Below the pieces are notes generated by a model, which saw only the letters and a list, made by a program, of their open reading frames with translations, had not been told where the DNA came from and made no database searches. Made by a program: the position numbers and the translations under genes. 60,896 nt of DNA from Asparagopsis taxiformis (lineage: Eukaryota > Rhodophyta > Florideophyceae > Bonnemaisoniales > Bonnemaisoniaceae). Below, in pieces: positions 20,749-33,119 of the stretch. The DNA lies in the NCBI GenBank assembly GCA_030407315.1, contig JALQPE010002677.1:1-60896 (forward strand), in the 5' to 3' direction. Position 1 is the first letter of the stretch; every line of letters starts with the position of its first letter.

Positions 20749-21300
20749 ATGAAACTCGCCACCCTCGTCCTCGTCCTGCTCTTGTGCACCCTCGTTCAAT
20801 CGCAGACTGACGAAAGCGTTGAAGAAATCCAAATGGATATCTGCTCCACCATCTATGGCGACACACTAGCATCGAAAATCTTTTGGGAACAAGACTCGCT
20901 GCCGCTCAACTCGGCTCGAACCGCCGAATCCGACCAAGCGCCTAGCGCCACCCCCCTTGAACAACCTCCCACTTCGACACCGATACAGCCAATGCCCGTG
21001 TCGCCCGAAAGATGCTCGGTAATGCGCCTCATAGACGACCTCAAATGTGTATGCTTCCTCGCCGGACGCGGCCAGTTCAACGTGCCGATGCCCAATATGT
21101 TCCGTCGCAACTGTCGTGTCGGCTTTATGGTACGCCGATTGAGTCAATTGCGTCCGTTCTGTAACCGTTATCGTCGAGGGCCCAAACGAATCATCCGCCC
21201 GCGTTTGGTGCGGCGTGCCGTCACGAAATCGCCAATCATTTGTGAACCGTTTTTCAATCCAAGAGAATCACCCGAGCCTACCGAGTCGCCTTCTGTGTAG
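20749..21300 (+). CDS. Small secreted six-cysteine protein 2
   Basis: A 183-residue single-exon protein with ATG at 20749. Signal peptide MKLATLVLVLLLCTLVQSQ is followed by an acidic stretch and a Pro/Thr-rich linker (about residues 58-85) that could be O-glycosylated. The cysteine module (residues about 87-168) is C-x10-C-x-C-x19-C-x15-C-x26-C, almost the same as in the gene at 16339-16776. The module is strongly basic (RRLSQLRPFCNRYRRG, IIRPRLVRR), unlike the neutral paralog. Two further cysteines, one in the signal peptide and one near residue 32, are extra. The genes point away from each other and look like an old divergent duplication. No known family recognised. Confidence 0.75.
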   Translation: MKLATLVLVLLLCTLVQSQTDESVEEIQMDICSTIYGDTLASKIFWEQDSLPLNSARTAESDQAPSATPLEQPPTSTPIQPMPVSPERCSVMRLIDDLKCVCFLAGRGQFNVPMPNMFRRNCRVGFMVRRLSQLRPFCNRYRRGPKRIIRPRLVRRAVTKSPIICEPFFNPRESPEPTESPSV

Positions 21301-24300
21301 ATTGCAGTGGTCGCTCGCTCGCCTTGTCGTTGTGAGAAGGGACCACTCTATTCGGCTAAATAATGCACTGCACACACCTAACTGATATGGCATGCTGCCC
21401 TGCCCTGCTCAAGTATGGAAGATCGGAGCGGAATCACAAGCATGCCAACGTGAATATTATAGTGGTAATTGTCGTAATTTTGCGCTCTGGACGACGCTCG
21501 CTTGCTAGCCGGATCACATGGGGATACTACTTATTGGCTGAAAAGCGTGAATGATGTAGGAAATGACTGGATGTAAAGCCGTCGGGCCGTTTTCTGTGTA
21601 CGATTAGAAAGTCTTAGCAACAAGTTGGGGAGCAAGTTGACGATATAATTAACTCACTCTTCGCTGGTGCGCTTGCAACTTGTGGATCGCTGTGACTGTA
21701 TAGCAATTTAGATTTGGCCCGGCTAATCATTGCATTAAACGGTTGCAAAATTTGGCGATTTATTTCTGGACGCAATGGCGGCATGCGGCAGCGAGCGAAG
21801 GTGCGAGCGTCCAATATGATAAGGCACCGGCCGATTCGCTCGATTACGCGGAAGCAATTTCATCGCAAGATATATGTTATCGTCGAGTCGCCACAACGAT
21901 GCGCTGCGCTGCGCCGCAACGAGACGCGATGCGCCCAACGTTTTCTCAACTTATTTCTCCCGAGGTCGCTGCGACCAGCGCGATTATTCAGCATGAAATT
22001 CATACGTCACTCCCATCCACCGGTGTTGTGCAGCTTCCAACATCGTCCACGTCATGCTTCCCAAACATCGCCATGTTTCGAAAGCTCTTGCTTGCCCCAA
22101 CAAATCAGCTGATCATCCGATCTACCATGCTTGGCAAGGTGCGACGCGGTGTGGTAACCGTTTGCGAGCACCCCATCCGATCCCCTTGCATTTTCTGACA
22201 TCAGATTGACGTCGTTTACAGTTGTGCGAGTCTCAACCGGTTTGGCCGCGATGCAATGCAATGCAATGCAATGCAATGGTGTGCTCTCGTGTCGCGCAAA
22301 CGAGAGCACTTGATTTACACTGGCGACGATAGCGCGCTGCAGTTGGAAGCGAAATGCTAAGCGTTTGACGGGTTGATCGTTTTTCAGGGTAACGATTTAC
22401 ATCGTCCTGTAATGCTGTCAGATGGGCGAGAAACACGTACTCAGTGCTCGTTTATTTATTGTGTATGAAACTTGCTAATTTGAGATTCATTTTGCAAATT
22501 GCGCTATATAAATTACATGTTATGATGCAATTACAGTGGCTACCCATGGCAGCATCGGATACCCTCGAGAGAGCCGCTTTTCTCCGCTTGACCTGCCAAT
22601 TGTCACTAATATGCCATTTTGACTTTGTAGAAAGTCATCATCATTGGCATCATACAACTCATGACTTTTTCAAACAGTTGAAAACTATTTCATCATTACC
22701 CACTCGTCTCGATACAATTACAGTAGATCTCGCGCACCTGCATCAGTCTCCTCCACTCAACTCCATGTTGCCATTTGCTTTTGTCAGCATCCAAACATCA
22801 CGAGAGGCCGCCCGTTGATTGGATATTAACGGCAAACCATTAAACTTGAGTGCCTTTATTGCGTCAGCTGCAACCATCCAACATCCTCCATCAACACAAT
22901 GGATTGGTGAGAGCGCCCGCCCCCCGCTGCATCCATTGCACTCCCTTCTCATTATCAACTCGTTTCATGCCATGCTCACTTGTCAAAAGTGGTCCACAGC
23001 CTTTGATCCACCTCACTCTATACCCAACTCGTGCTCCGTTCCATCAACTTGTAATACCTCCAGTCGTCACATACGTAACGTGCGGTATCAAGTCGTGCAA
23101 TAATTTTCAGTTACTCTTGTAGTACGTAAGTATGGCAATCCATCCACCCCTACGTACTGTCCAGCGGTGCAATACAAAAATGATATGCACTCATCACATG
23201 TCTTTATCACGAATGCAGATCATGAACACCAACCATCAATGGATCCTATATCACCATCTGGTACCATCAAAGAAAACCAAACAGTCGTTATCATCGGCGA
23301 GGCAGAATAATTTCCAGCAACCACCTCTGGACGACCTAACAACTTTGTTTTGATACAACGACTTACCGTTATACTCGGCAGGTTAATGCGCTCAAAACGG
23401 CTTGGCATTACACACCAATTCACCGTATTTCTCCACTGCATGAGACTAGACAGCACTCGTGAATTGTCGAGCCCACCTTCCATGCAATTTCGTTTTGATG
23501 CACCCTATCGGTAGGCACTCGATTTCTTCCTGAAATTGCGCGCCGAAAAGGGTTGGTCTCACAGTAGACGGGATGCTATTATCTTCTCATACAGTGTATA
23601 TGTGGTCCGTGCCTCACGATCCCCCCGGCTAGTCATACTGGCAGGACCGTAGTTATTTTGAAACGGGCCTATTATTAAATAAACTATGAAATAAGAGCCT
23701 CAAATTAGTGTACAATTTCATCGCAACAGAATAGCTTAGAGTGGGAGATTGAAGTGAAAAGTAGTTTTTGGAAAAATTATTAGGAAATTTATAACAGATT
23801 GGAAGAAACCATGTGGCTCGTGTAATGGCATGGGAGTTGTGGCTTAAGCAGGTAACCTTTTTGGGTCCCGTGATTCGAGATAACTGTCGAGGCCGCAACC
23901 AGCTGGTGTGCGACATGTTGGCCACTTGGAAAGAGTCTCTGACTGTCCCGAAATGCAAAAGCTGGTGAAAGGACAAGGCGGACGATGGGAAGTGTTGGGT
24001 GTGGTGAGGGAATTGCGGAGAGTAGGACGGCTCAAATTAAGCTGAGAGAGGTAGGGAGCAGGTGTGAAAAAAAGAAGTCTACAGGTCTTACAGATTTTTG
24101 GGTGCCCTCAGCTTTGCGACCCTCGGCACTCTTGCAAAGAGTCTTTGATTCATTATGGAAGGTTCCAAGAGGATTCTCACCGGCACCAGTAGATTTTCCA
24201 AGCTCTTCTGCATTAATCATGTAGCCATGCAAGGGAAGGATGGAGAGAAAAAAGGACTTCTACTGTCCAACTAATGTACATTTTCCGCGAAAACCACTAG

Positions 24301-25535
24301 GGATTTGATGGGAAGGTACCCGTTCTGGGTGCACTAAATTAAACAAAGCAAAGAAGTTCGTGTTGTGGGATATCGGTAGAAACGGCACAAAAATAGAGCA
24401 ATATAACCAAGGAGCGAAGTGTAGTATGGACCGAAACTATGTGATAGAACAAACATAATTCTCACAATTTCGTTTCTTCAGCAAGAGAAAGAAAGAGGAC
24501 GACGAAGATCTGAATACTGATAGTAAAGACTCCTGGAATGCTAGTTACGTCCTTTCAATAGACGGAAATTGGTTTCAGGCTTGAAAGAACGATGGAAAAG
24601 AGAGACTCTCATGCTATTGAGATCCTGAAAAATCCAGAAAGTAAGGTGGCAATCGTAGGAGGCAAAATGAAATGTCTGTGCTGTCGATTAGACTCAGTTA
24701 TACTAGACAATTCGGCTAAGAATCGAGAGGTGTTCTGAAACTACTCTCTCGGTAATCAAGCTCGAAGTAAAGGTAGCAGAGTTGAGGCGGATCACCTACT
24801 TGACTGTGGGTTCTAAGGATATAAAAAAGAAAGAAAAGATGATAGTCTTGGTTCAAGTGCATCTACTGAGCAGGTTTGATGGCTTTTTGTCGGAAAAACC
24901 TAAAAAAATGGAGAGGATAGAAAAGATACTAGATCAATGGCAAACTGAAGGTGGTAGAGTGACGGTATTACAAAGAGTGGTAATGGAAACCAAGTTTGTG
25001 GGGGAAAAGAAAGGTGGAGAAGGAAAGGAAGGTGGGATTATAAAACAGGATTGCTGATCCACTGTGAAGTCGAGATTATCTACTAGGGGAATTGGGTCAG
25101 TGAGCACGTGCACGACGGATAGCAGATGCTAGAAAGAGAAACCCAGAAAGGGCAGGGGAGAGGCCAATACAGAGGGATATTGGTGCCCGGGACGCTGGTA
25201 CAGCGGGTGGAGTGAGACCGGGCATATAACTTTCACCATAGCTAAAGGCAGATGAGGCAAAAATGACTGCGATCCGCAGGTTGGGAGCGAACCGACAAGA
25301 GTAGTTCCGGAGGTACACCAAGAGGACGGAGGCTCCTGACTGAGAGGAAGAAGCGCCACGTGTGGCACGTGGTAAAAGGGCATGGTGATATAGAAGGTGA
25401 AGTGCCAAGGCCAAACGGTGCATCAGCAAAGAAAAGGGTACCAGATGGGTGCCAGGTACTATAGCAATGAGAGAAATAGGCTTACGAAGACCAAGAAATG
25501 TACCTTGGGAAGAAAATGACTACCAAACTTCCTAT
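21301..25535. other. Intergenic, no gene seen
   Basis: About 4 kb without a supported gene. It holds a short (ATGCA)n run near 22252-22276 and AT-rich purine-biased sequence from 23600 to 25100. Reading frames are short and lack domains. Confidence 0.45.
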
Positions 25536-25600
25536 TGTAGGACCATCCACGGAGGCGGTGGCAAAGAGAGTTCTAGAACCGGCTGTCTGGCTAGGGCGAG
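25536..25600. repeat. Remnant start of an E2-related LTR
   Basis: TGTAGGACCA at 25536 begins a stretch that aligns without gaps to the first 63 bases of the E2 LTR at 29121, with about three quarters of positions equal, including the 13-base block GAGAGTTCTAGAA. Similarity then fades and no right edge is visible. It probably marks an older, eroded LTR of the E2 family. Confidence 0.55.
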
Positions 25601-26149
25601 TTTAAGCGGCTCGCGTTTTCGAATCTTTGCCACAAACTTCGCATGATAGTGATAGCGGTCGAGCTTCACGAAGGAGGAAGAGCACAGGGGAAGACTAAAT
25701 GGCTGTTGCAGCCACTTTCGCCCCACCTACAAGGTTACTTACGTCCATACGCCAATAAGACAGGCTATTTACAACTGTAACCGATGGAATCCTTGAATTT
25801 TTAGTAAATTTCAACTGTAAGCCTACATGTAAGAAATAAAAGCTTACAATATAAGCTGCCCTGCGGGGCTCAGTCGCGCCCGGCACCAGGTCACCATGTG
25901 TCATAGGTTTTCTGCCAACTCCATACACGTTTGGCATTGCCGGACCTGACACGTGGCCCTCCGTGTCACACCCTCTTCATGACCGTTCCCAGATCCGTCA
26001 CCATCCACAATATCTCCCGTCCTCCTCTCCTATTGGTTAGTTTCCAGCTAGCCGCTCCTCTTAGTTTCCTTTCAGTTTACCCCTCCTAGAGCTGCCTCCT
26101 AGTCAATATGAACTACCCTCCGCTCCTCACCTCAGGGGTTCGGATGGCA

Positions 26150-28800
26150 GCTTCGCCCGGAACATTCCATCTCCTCCCAAGTGTGTCTTAACCCCAACAG
26201 ATACATACCCATTACCACGTATGGATGAGTGTCTGGATTCACTGGGAGAGGCTGAATGGTTTACGACGTTGGACTGTAAGGAAGGCTATTGGTAACTCCG
26301 AGTTGAAGAGCAAGACCGGGACAAAACTACTTCCACGTGACACGTGAAAGTAGCAAAGTAGTAAAAAATCGATAGGTTCCACAGCGACATTGTCACTGCG
26401 GAACCAATCGCCTTTTTTCGTATGCCCTTTGGCTTTGTAACGCACCAGCCATACTTCAGAGAAGTATTAGTATACTACTCGCTAGATACCGTTGGAGATT
26501 ATGCTTGGTATAATTAGACGATATAATTGTCTTTTTGAGAACGGTTTGTGAACATCTGCTTCATGTTGTCCAGGTGCTTTCAGTATTATTCTCCGCAGGA
26601 CTCTCACTCAAGCTATGAAAATACAATTTTCTTACACAGAGCATTGATTACCTCGGGCATATTATACGCCCAGGCCGGCTGGAAGTTGCTACGACAAATA
26701 CGGCCGTAATCAAGGAAAGTCATGAGCCTAAACTCAAACACAGCTGTGTTCTGTGTTCATTTATGGGACTTTGCAACGTGTGCCTATGTTCGCGTGGCCT
26801 CACAACAAACGGATCTCCTACGGAAAAGAGCTGCACTGAAACTTTTACCTCTCACAGAGGAGAAGCGCCATGCATTCGAGATGCTTAAGCTAGAACTAGT
26901 GTCACCTCCTATACTGCACCTCCCACGATCAGACCTTCTGCTCTAGTTCGACACCGAAGTATGTGAATATCAAATCTGTTGTGCACTATTACAAACATAC
27001 CCCGACAAAAAGCGCTCCCCGTAGCCTTCTTGAGTCGCCCGCTTACAGACGCTAAAAAATTAATCAGTTGGCGAAAAAGAAAGCCTAGCAGTTTTTCGGG
27101 CAGTACAGAAGCGACGAACATACCTGTAACGCTCTCATTTCGAGCTTAACAATGACCATCAAGCGCTAAAGTTGATGATGAATTTTTCTGATGCAAGGGA
27201 TCGTTTGGTGCGCTTGCGGTTGCGAATATGGGAATTTGATTTTACCATCCAATTCAAGAAAGGAACCACAAACACAATTGCTGATTATGTCAACCATTTG
27301 CCTGCCTACAGCGAGACCTTCCCAAACATAGATATGGAAGTCCCCGTTTTCCGCCTCCGCGCCAGAATAAAAAATTTCAAACTTGAACACATGGTATAGC
27401 TCAAGGGGTTAACTGGGAGAAGCTGGAACCGGAGATGATGGACGAATTTAGGCAGGAACCCACCTTATTGGTGGAGCACTGCGACATATCCCCGATACTA
27501 ATCGACTAATTGGTTGAGGCACAGCACAGTAACGACTATTGTCGTCTGAAAACGGCAAAGCTGGAAGAGGCACAAAGTGCCCGTTCGATATCGGTAATCG
27601 AGGCCTCCTCGTCAGAGTATTACCAGTCGAAAACTCAAGACAGATTGTCGCCCCGAAGGATTTGAGATCCAAAATACTATATCTAGCCCATTACCCCCGC
27701 AGGAGTGGCCACCCAGGTGGCACACGTATGTTCTACACACTACGGGAAAATTATTTCTGGCCAGCTATGTTCAAAGATGTTTGTGCCACAGTGCGCGGAT
27801 GTCAGGAATGTACTAAGGAAAGCATAAATTTGTGGAAGCACGCGTCGTTCTCGAAGTTGTTTCCCGCAGTTGCCCCCATGAATTTTTCGTTATCGATGTA
27901 CTTAGCCTACTACATCGGGAAATACCTACTGGTAATAACCGACGGCTACTTGAAACTAACCAAGACAGTACCACTGCGGTCAATAACTGTGTTCACTGTG
28001 GCCAAAGCGTTCTGATATAGTGGGGTTTTCTCATTCGGTCCCCCGGTGTTCCTACTCTCTGATAACGGCGGACAGTTTACTTCCAAATACTTTTCCACTA
28101 TCTGCGAAACCCTCAGCATTGGTAACCATCACACTTTCGCATACTACCCCCAAACTAACGGCCAAGATGAGCGATTTAACCACACAATGCTTTCTGCCCA
28201 GCCCCGATACGTTTGACAGACGTATGTGACTACAATGTCTATCGAAGATCGAATCACGGGGGTGGCGCCGTTCGAATTGGTGCTGTCACGACCACCAGGC
28301 CATATATCCTTTGAAAATACTCCTTCTCTCAGTGAAAAACCTAGGAAAAAACAGGTTTCAATCGCGTCAGCGGAAATTAATAGAGAAGTCAAGTAAGAAT
28401 ATACAAACAGCACAACTTGTGATGTCTGTATCTTCTTAGGACCTTGAGGGTCGTTATACGGCCGATTTTAAAAGAAGTATTCAGCCGCCTACAGAAGATA
28501 TTGAAGTTGACCATTATGTTTATTCTGCGTTGCGAAATTTCAGCCGATGATGTCAAACATAAATTAAGTAACACAGTTTCCGGCCAATTTAGGGTTCTAA
28601 AACGCAGTTCACTCGCAGTCCTATATTTTACTGACAAGGGGTTGGAGGATACCGTTTCCTGGGACCCTTCGGTTTCCGCACCACGATCACTTCAAAGCTC
28701 ACTGTTGCAGCCCCTACCGTCACGTAATAACACTCAAGATGAACCTCAAGATGACCTTCAGGCCCCCGCATCCGACGAAATTATGGCCTCTCTCTGAACA
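26150..28800 (+). pseudogene. pol: Degenerate gypsy pol fragment E3a (RT, RNase H, integrase)
   Basis: Heavily decayed + strand Ty3/gypsy polymerase. RT remnants: LPRMDECLDSLGEAEWFTT and LDCKEGYW near 26220-26290, EQDRDKTTS, then RMPFGF near 26418. The RT-RNase H linker LVSPPILHLPR is near 26895-26930. The RNase H end IWEFDFTIQFKKGTTNTIAD is at about 27229-27288. Integrase: HPGGTRMFYTLRENYFWPAMF, zinc CQECTK, VITDGYLKLTKTVPLR, SDNGGQFTSKYF and QTNGQDERFN (27700-28190). A GPY/F-type stretch, GQFRVLKRSS, lies at about 28581. Stops and shifts occur throughout. Gag and protease are absent, and no LTRs could be paired with it. A small imperfect hairpin around 26376-26406 interrupts the RT core. 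Confidence 0.85.
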
Positions 28801-28841
28801 GAATATCCCCTCGCGCTCACAGAAATAAATTGTATCACACT

Positions 28842-29120
28842 CCCCCGACTAACTCCACAGCGCGTCCTCGCGCGTCGTCTCTTCTTGCGTACCTTCTGCT
28901 GTTTTCCTCCATTTGTTCTTATTCCTTTTCCTCTTCTCTTTCTCTATCCTTTCTTCTTCCAACCTTCTTTTTCTTCCTCCCTTCTCGTCGCAAACGCTCG
29001 CCACTTTTCATCGGCGCACGCACTCACGTAACGCTTTGGCGCATGACGGTGACGCCCTTCCTGGCTGGCTTCGCACTAGCACCCCCTGGCGAAGAAACCT
29101 ACAACGCAGACGAACACGGC
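28842..29120 (+). pseudogene. E4: 5' fragment of a third antisense accessory gene
   Basis: This stretch aligns with the beginning of the E2 interior (29926-30200). It has the same C-rich tract (the PPT read in reverse) after a TGTATCACA end, the shared GCGCGTCCTCGCGCG block and a pyrimidine-rich leader. An ATG at 29043 opens FLAGFALAPPGEE, which matches SWLRAGAASRDES of E2. The frame is cut after about 26 codons by the LTR of E2 at 29121. It is therefore a fragment of another, diverged E2-like element into which E2 inserted. The rest of that gene is not found at the right edge of E2 (after 42817). Confidence 0.65.
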
Positions 29121-29925
29121 TGTAGGACCAGCCGGGATGGCGATCGCTAAGAGAGTTCTAGAATCGCTTGCCTTGTCAGGGCGTGGTGAACCGGATCGCG
29201 CAGTTGAACTTGCGTTTCGCGCGTCGCTCGGTCGCGGTGGCGATCGGGTGGTACAACGGCGGAACGCGCAGGGGTCGATCGCAACACGGGATTCGCGGGC
29301 CGGCGCAAGCCGTGATCTCAGGGTGAGATCACCGAGTAAACTCGAGCTCAACACGATCCACGCAGGGGTCGTAAATCCCTGGACTAGCGGTATGCGACGC
29401 AAAGCGCGGTCTCGCGGTGCGACGCATTTCGACGGTCGGTAAACGCGGCGCGCGCGCACGTACGTCGGCGATCGTGAGCAATCCGCACGCAACGTCGTAA
29501 CGCAATCGGTCCTCGCGACGCGCTCAACGCTTAACTCGTAGCTGCGAAAGTGCTGACGGTTTATTGGTAGGGTGCGAAGCAGTGAGACCACTAATAGCTA
29601 ACTTACTTGGGACAGGCTTTCCTTGTGCGGCCGGCCGGCGGCCGCACGCTCGCACGCAAAAAGGGAAATATTTGGGAAAAAGACTTTCGTCATAAAAAAC
29701 CAAAAAAGGGAAAATAAAGGGAAATTCGCGGAAATCGCTACACGTGGCGCGGCTCGCAGTTTCGTGACAACGTTCGCGCGCACGCGCTCGCATCGACGCT
29801 CCGTGACACGTAATCAAGACGCCACGCGTACGCTCGCTTACTAACTAACTCACTCTGATGCATGCGGACTTAAACAAACGCGCGCGTTCGCATTGACGCT
29901 ATCGACCAACTTAAATTGCACCACA
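29121..29925 (-). repeat. 3' LTR of element E2
   Basis: 805 bp, matching 42015-42817 with about 25 differences. Left edge TGTAGGACC, right edge GCACCACA next to the C-rich complement of the polypurine tract. Contains GGGAAA/CAAAAAGGG blocks near 29670-29730 in a GC-rich background. Confidence 0.95.
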
Positions 29926-29935
29926 CTCCCCCCGT
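29926..29935 (-). other. Polypurine tract of E2
   Basis: CTCCCCCCGT on the + strand, that is ACGGGGGGAG on the sense strand, touches the LTR. A very similar tract occurs at 28842 in fragment E4. Confidence 0.8.
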
Positions 29936-30108
29936 CTAACTTCACAGCGCGTCCTCGCGCGCAATGTTCCTTGCGTACCTTCAAGTGTTATCTCCTGTTA
30001 TTCTCTTCCAACCTTGTTCTTCTCTCTTTCCTTCTTCTCTCGTCGTTTCTTCTCTTCCATTCCCGCGTGCGTTCGCTCCGCTATCGACGCACACGCTCGC
30101 GCTACAGG

Positions 30109-33100
30109 ATGTCGCAGGGCGATAACGCTCTGCCGAGTTGGCTTCGCGCTGGCGCTGCGTCTCGCGACGAATCTGCGACGCCGACTAACGCGTCTCCTCG
30201 TGTCGCGCGCATCGCGTTTCCTTCTCTCTCAAGCCCGGAGAGTCCCTACTACATGTCCATGGCGCAAGCATCTTCTTCAACCGTACCCGTGCCTGCGAGT
30301 GGCTGTGGCGAAGGAGGCTTCGGCGCGTCTCCTGACGTCATCGTTACAGTGGATGCCACCGCGATTCCAACTTCTGCGTCCGCCGCGCGTTCTGGGAGCG
30401 GTGTACCTCTCCGTTCAGTTCCCGCGCCTGCATCCATTTCACTTCCGTCTGCCGCGCAAGACGCTCTCGACAAGACTCCGCGCGCGCGTTACGACGATCC
30501 GGTTGCATTCCGATTCATGCCGCGCTCAATGCCGACGTGGGCGGAATTAAGTCGTCGTCAGTTCTATCCGCGACGCTTTCAGTGGACGCGCATCGCCGAC
30601 GTTACGCGCTATGCCGTGCTGCCCGGCCAAAAAAATGCGCAAGCGGTGTGGAACGCGCGGCGTGAATCGGCGTTGTGTGATCTGGCGGTTCCCGCGAATT
30701 TACCATACGACGCGTATTTTCTTGAAGACGAAGCCGACGAACGGCTCGTTCGCCACTTAGCCCGATTGCGTGCGATGCATCGCGACGAGTTTAGGCAAAT
30801 CGACCCGCGTGCTGCGGCGCCCAGTGCTGGCTTCTAACTTGACGGTGGCGTTCCATGGAACGACGTCGAGCACGAAGGGGAGGCAAGTGTGCCGTGGTTC
30901 TTGAACGCGGATATGCGTCCGGAAGCGCGACGCGAATTGCGCTTGCGCCGGTCAACGAGGTATTTCGTTATGTATCGCGACGTCGAATTCCGCGAGTTCC
31001 CTGAAGATCGCATCGCCGCTTTTTTCCCGCGCTACGATGCACGCGACTGGCCTGAAGCGCCCGACTCGTTGTCGGTGCCGCTCCCCTGCGTGTTCCATTA
31101 TGCGCCGTCGGTTCTACTCGGGTTCGACGTTTCGGTCGAGGCACGTTCTTACTTCTGGGCTATCGCTTTGAGCGAATGGGTGGTGATGGTTGCGGCCGCG
31201 TGGTTGCATGTCGCATATGTCGAACGTCGCTTTCTGCGCTTGAGCGAGAAACTCATCTCGGGAATCGAGCGCTTCGGCGTGTCGGCGATCGTGCGCGGCG
31301 GGACGTACGCGGCGGCGCATCTCGAAGGTCTCTTGGTGGAGCATCGCGCGTGCGCGTGGGACGAAACTCCTGTTTTCGATCTCGCGCCTGGTATGGATTT
31401 CAAGGAGGGCGGGCAGTGGTTACCCTGGAGCGCGGAACGCGGCGTCGTCGATTGGGCGCACGGGTCGCTTGGCAGTCATCGTCACACCGAAATTCCGCAC
31501 ATTCTTCTTAAGTCGCCGCGTAATCCTTCTCGCGACGGGTTTGCGCACTTGGAGGCGCGTGACGTGGTAACCATCGACGCGGTGTTGTCAGCGTTGTCTT
31601 CCAATGAGCTGCACGTTATGCATGCGACCGATTCGCGCGAGTATGCGCAGTATCTCGGCATGGCAGCATTACTGGCGGTTGAGCGTCGACGTTTCCGCGA
31701 CGGCCGTTATTCGCTTTTCTCTGAACCACCACGCGCCCCCGCTGACGTCACCCAACTCGACGCGGCGCTACGCGCGGAATATGTCAAAGTCTACAACGAG
31801 TTGCAGGCTTTAAAGGCGGCAACTTCTAGCCGGGGCGGAGCAGCGGCGTCTATCAGTGCAGGCGGCGGCGGAGCGGTGGCCAGCAATGCAGCAGATAGTG
31901 ACGCGGGCGACGGTGCTGCTGCGGTTAGCGACGCCTGCGCCGGTGCTGCAGCGGCTAGCGGTGCGGCAGCTGCGGCAGTTGTTAGCGATAAGGCGGGTGT
32001 TGCTTCGGTCGAGTCGGATACTCGCGCGCTGTGAGATCACTGGTCTCGCAGCGCGCGAGTACGGCTCCTTTCGATGGCAGAAAGCTGGCAGCTTTCTGCC
32101 ATCGAAAGGAGCCGAAACGAGGCATTGGCGCGCGTAGCATCACTTGAACAAGCTAGCGACGACGCACTGGTGCGCGTGTCGTCTGCCGTCCAGAGTCGCG
32201 ACGAGGCGTTAGTGCGTGTGATGTCGGTCGAGCAGAGCCGTGACGAGGCATTGGTGCGCGTAACGGCGATTGCGCGAGCTCGCGACGACGCGATGGCGCG
32301 CCTTGGCAGGGCGACTGGAACGCGTGATGAGGCGGTGAAGCTCGTGCGCGAGGCTGAGAAAACGCTCAAAGAAGCGGCTGGGCGTGAGGCGGCACTGGAG
32401 CGCAAGGTTGGGGAAGACGCGACGCGCATAGAGCGGATGCATAAGGACATCGGCGACCTACAGGAGCGCGTGGCGAATTACGAAAGGACTGCCAGCGGTA
32501 ACCACGCCATGATCACGACCCTCCAAGAACGTTGCGAGGCTGCTACTTCAGCGCAAGAACGGGCGGAGCGCGCGCTTGGCGATGTCGAAGCGAATCTCGC
32601 GGGCGAACGTCAGCGGGGCGCGGAGCGCGTCGCTGCAGTGCGTCGAGTGTATACCACGGTTTCCCGCTCACGCGGGAAACCGTCCGTAGAATTCAAGATA
32701 CGATCGAGCGCACGCATCGCGTCGGTACTACGTTGAATGATATCGTCGGTTCGGTGCAGCGATCGCCCGCGACGTCGGCGGCGGGGGCGGCGTCTACTGG
32801 CGAAACTCAGTCAGTGAGCGGCCTTCATGAAGGAGCGGAGCAGGGAGGTGACGCGTCGGTTGCAGTGGGAGGCGACAGGGCTGGTCGTGGTGGCGCGCGC
32901 TGGACGACTCGCGCTCGCGCGGCGGTTGCGGCGTCGGAACGTCCAGGTATCCCCCCATTGCGCCTTGGCGTGCAAGACGGACGGGTCGTTCGAGTGCTGA
33001 ACTCCGAGCGTCGATGCAATCACCAAGCAGACACGGCTTCAAGTCGTGCTCGCGTGCGCGGCGCAACGGGCAGTTCTTCGAGCCAACGTACGCGCCGCGA

Positions 33101-33119
33101 GGATAACGCGCGCGAGTGA
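30109..33119 (+). pseudogene. Antisense accessory gene of gypsy element E2, with breaks
   Basis: A + strand gene inside the minus-oriented E2. One reading frame runs from ATG at 30109 to 32736, interrupted only by TAA at 30835-30837 and TGA at 32032-32034. A frame change near 32690 would allow continuation to about 33119. Regions: disordered N-terminus to about 30480; globular middle (about 30520-31780) with WLHVAYVERRFLRLSEKL and a conserved PCVFHYA; Ala/Gly-rich linker; long coiled coil (32080-32640) made of roughly 14-residue repeats such as SRDEALVRVMSVEQ. The globular part is homologous to the E1 antisense protein (9972-12200), at low identity but in the same order and same relative position. 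Role unknown. A perfect 25-bp hairpin spans the start of the coiled-coil part. Confidence 0.7.
32062..32114. repeat. Perfect 25-bp hairpin in the E2 accessory gene
   Basis: The arm CGGCTCCTTTCGATGGCAGA... (32062-32086) and its exact complement (32090-32114) are separated by only three bases. The TGA that interrupts the gene lies 28 bases upstream. A second hairpin with 12-bp arms (ACGGTTTCCCGC) and a four-base loop is at 32656-32683, near the frame change. Both may be small inverted duplications. Confidence 0.9.

Noticed and set aside
22252..22276. (ATGCA)n run
   Set aside because: Ordinary microsatellite with no context to suggest a role.
23985..24232. Overlapping 79- and 66-codon frames on both strands
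   Set aside because: No similarity recognised and both strands are open equally, typical of chance.
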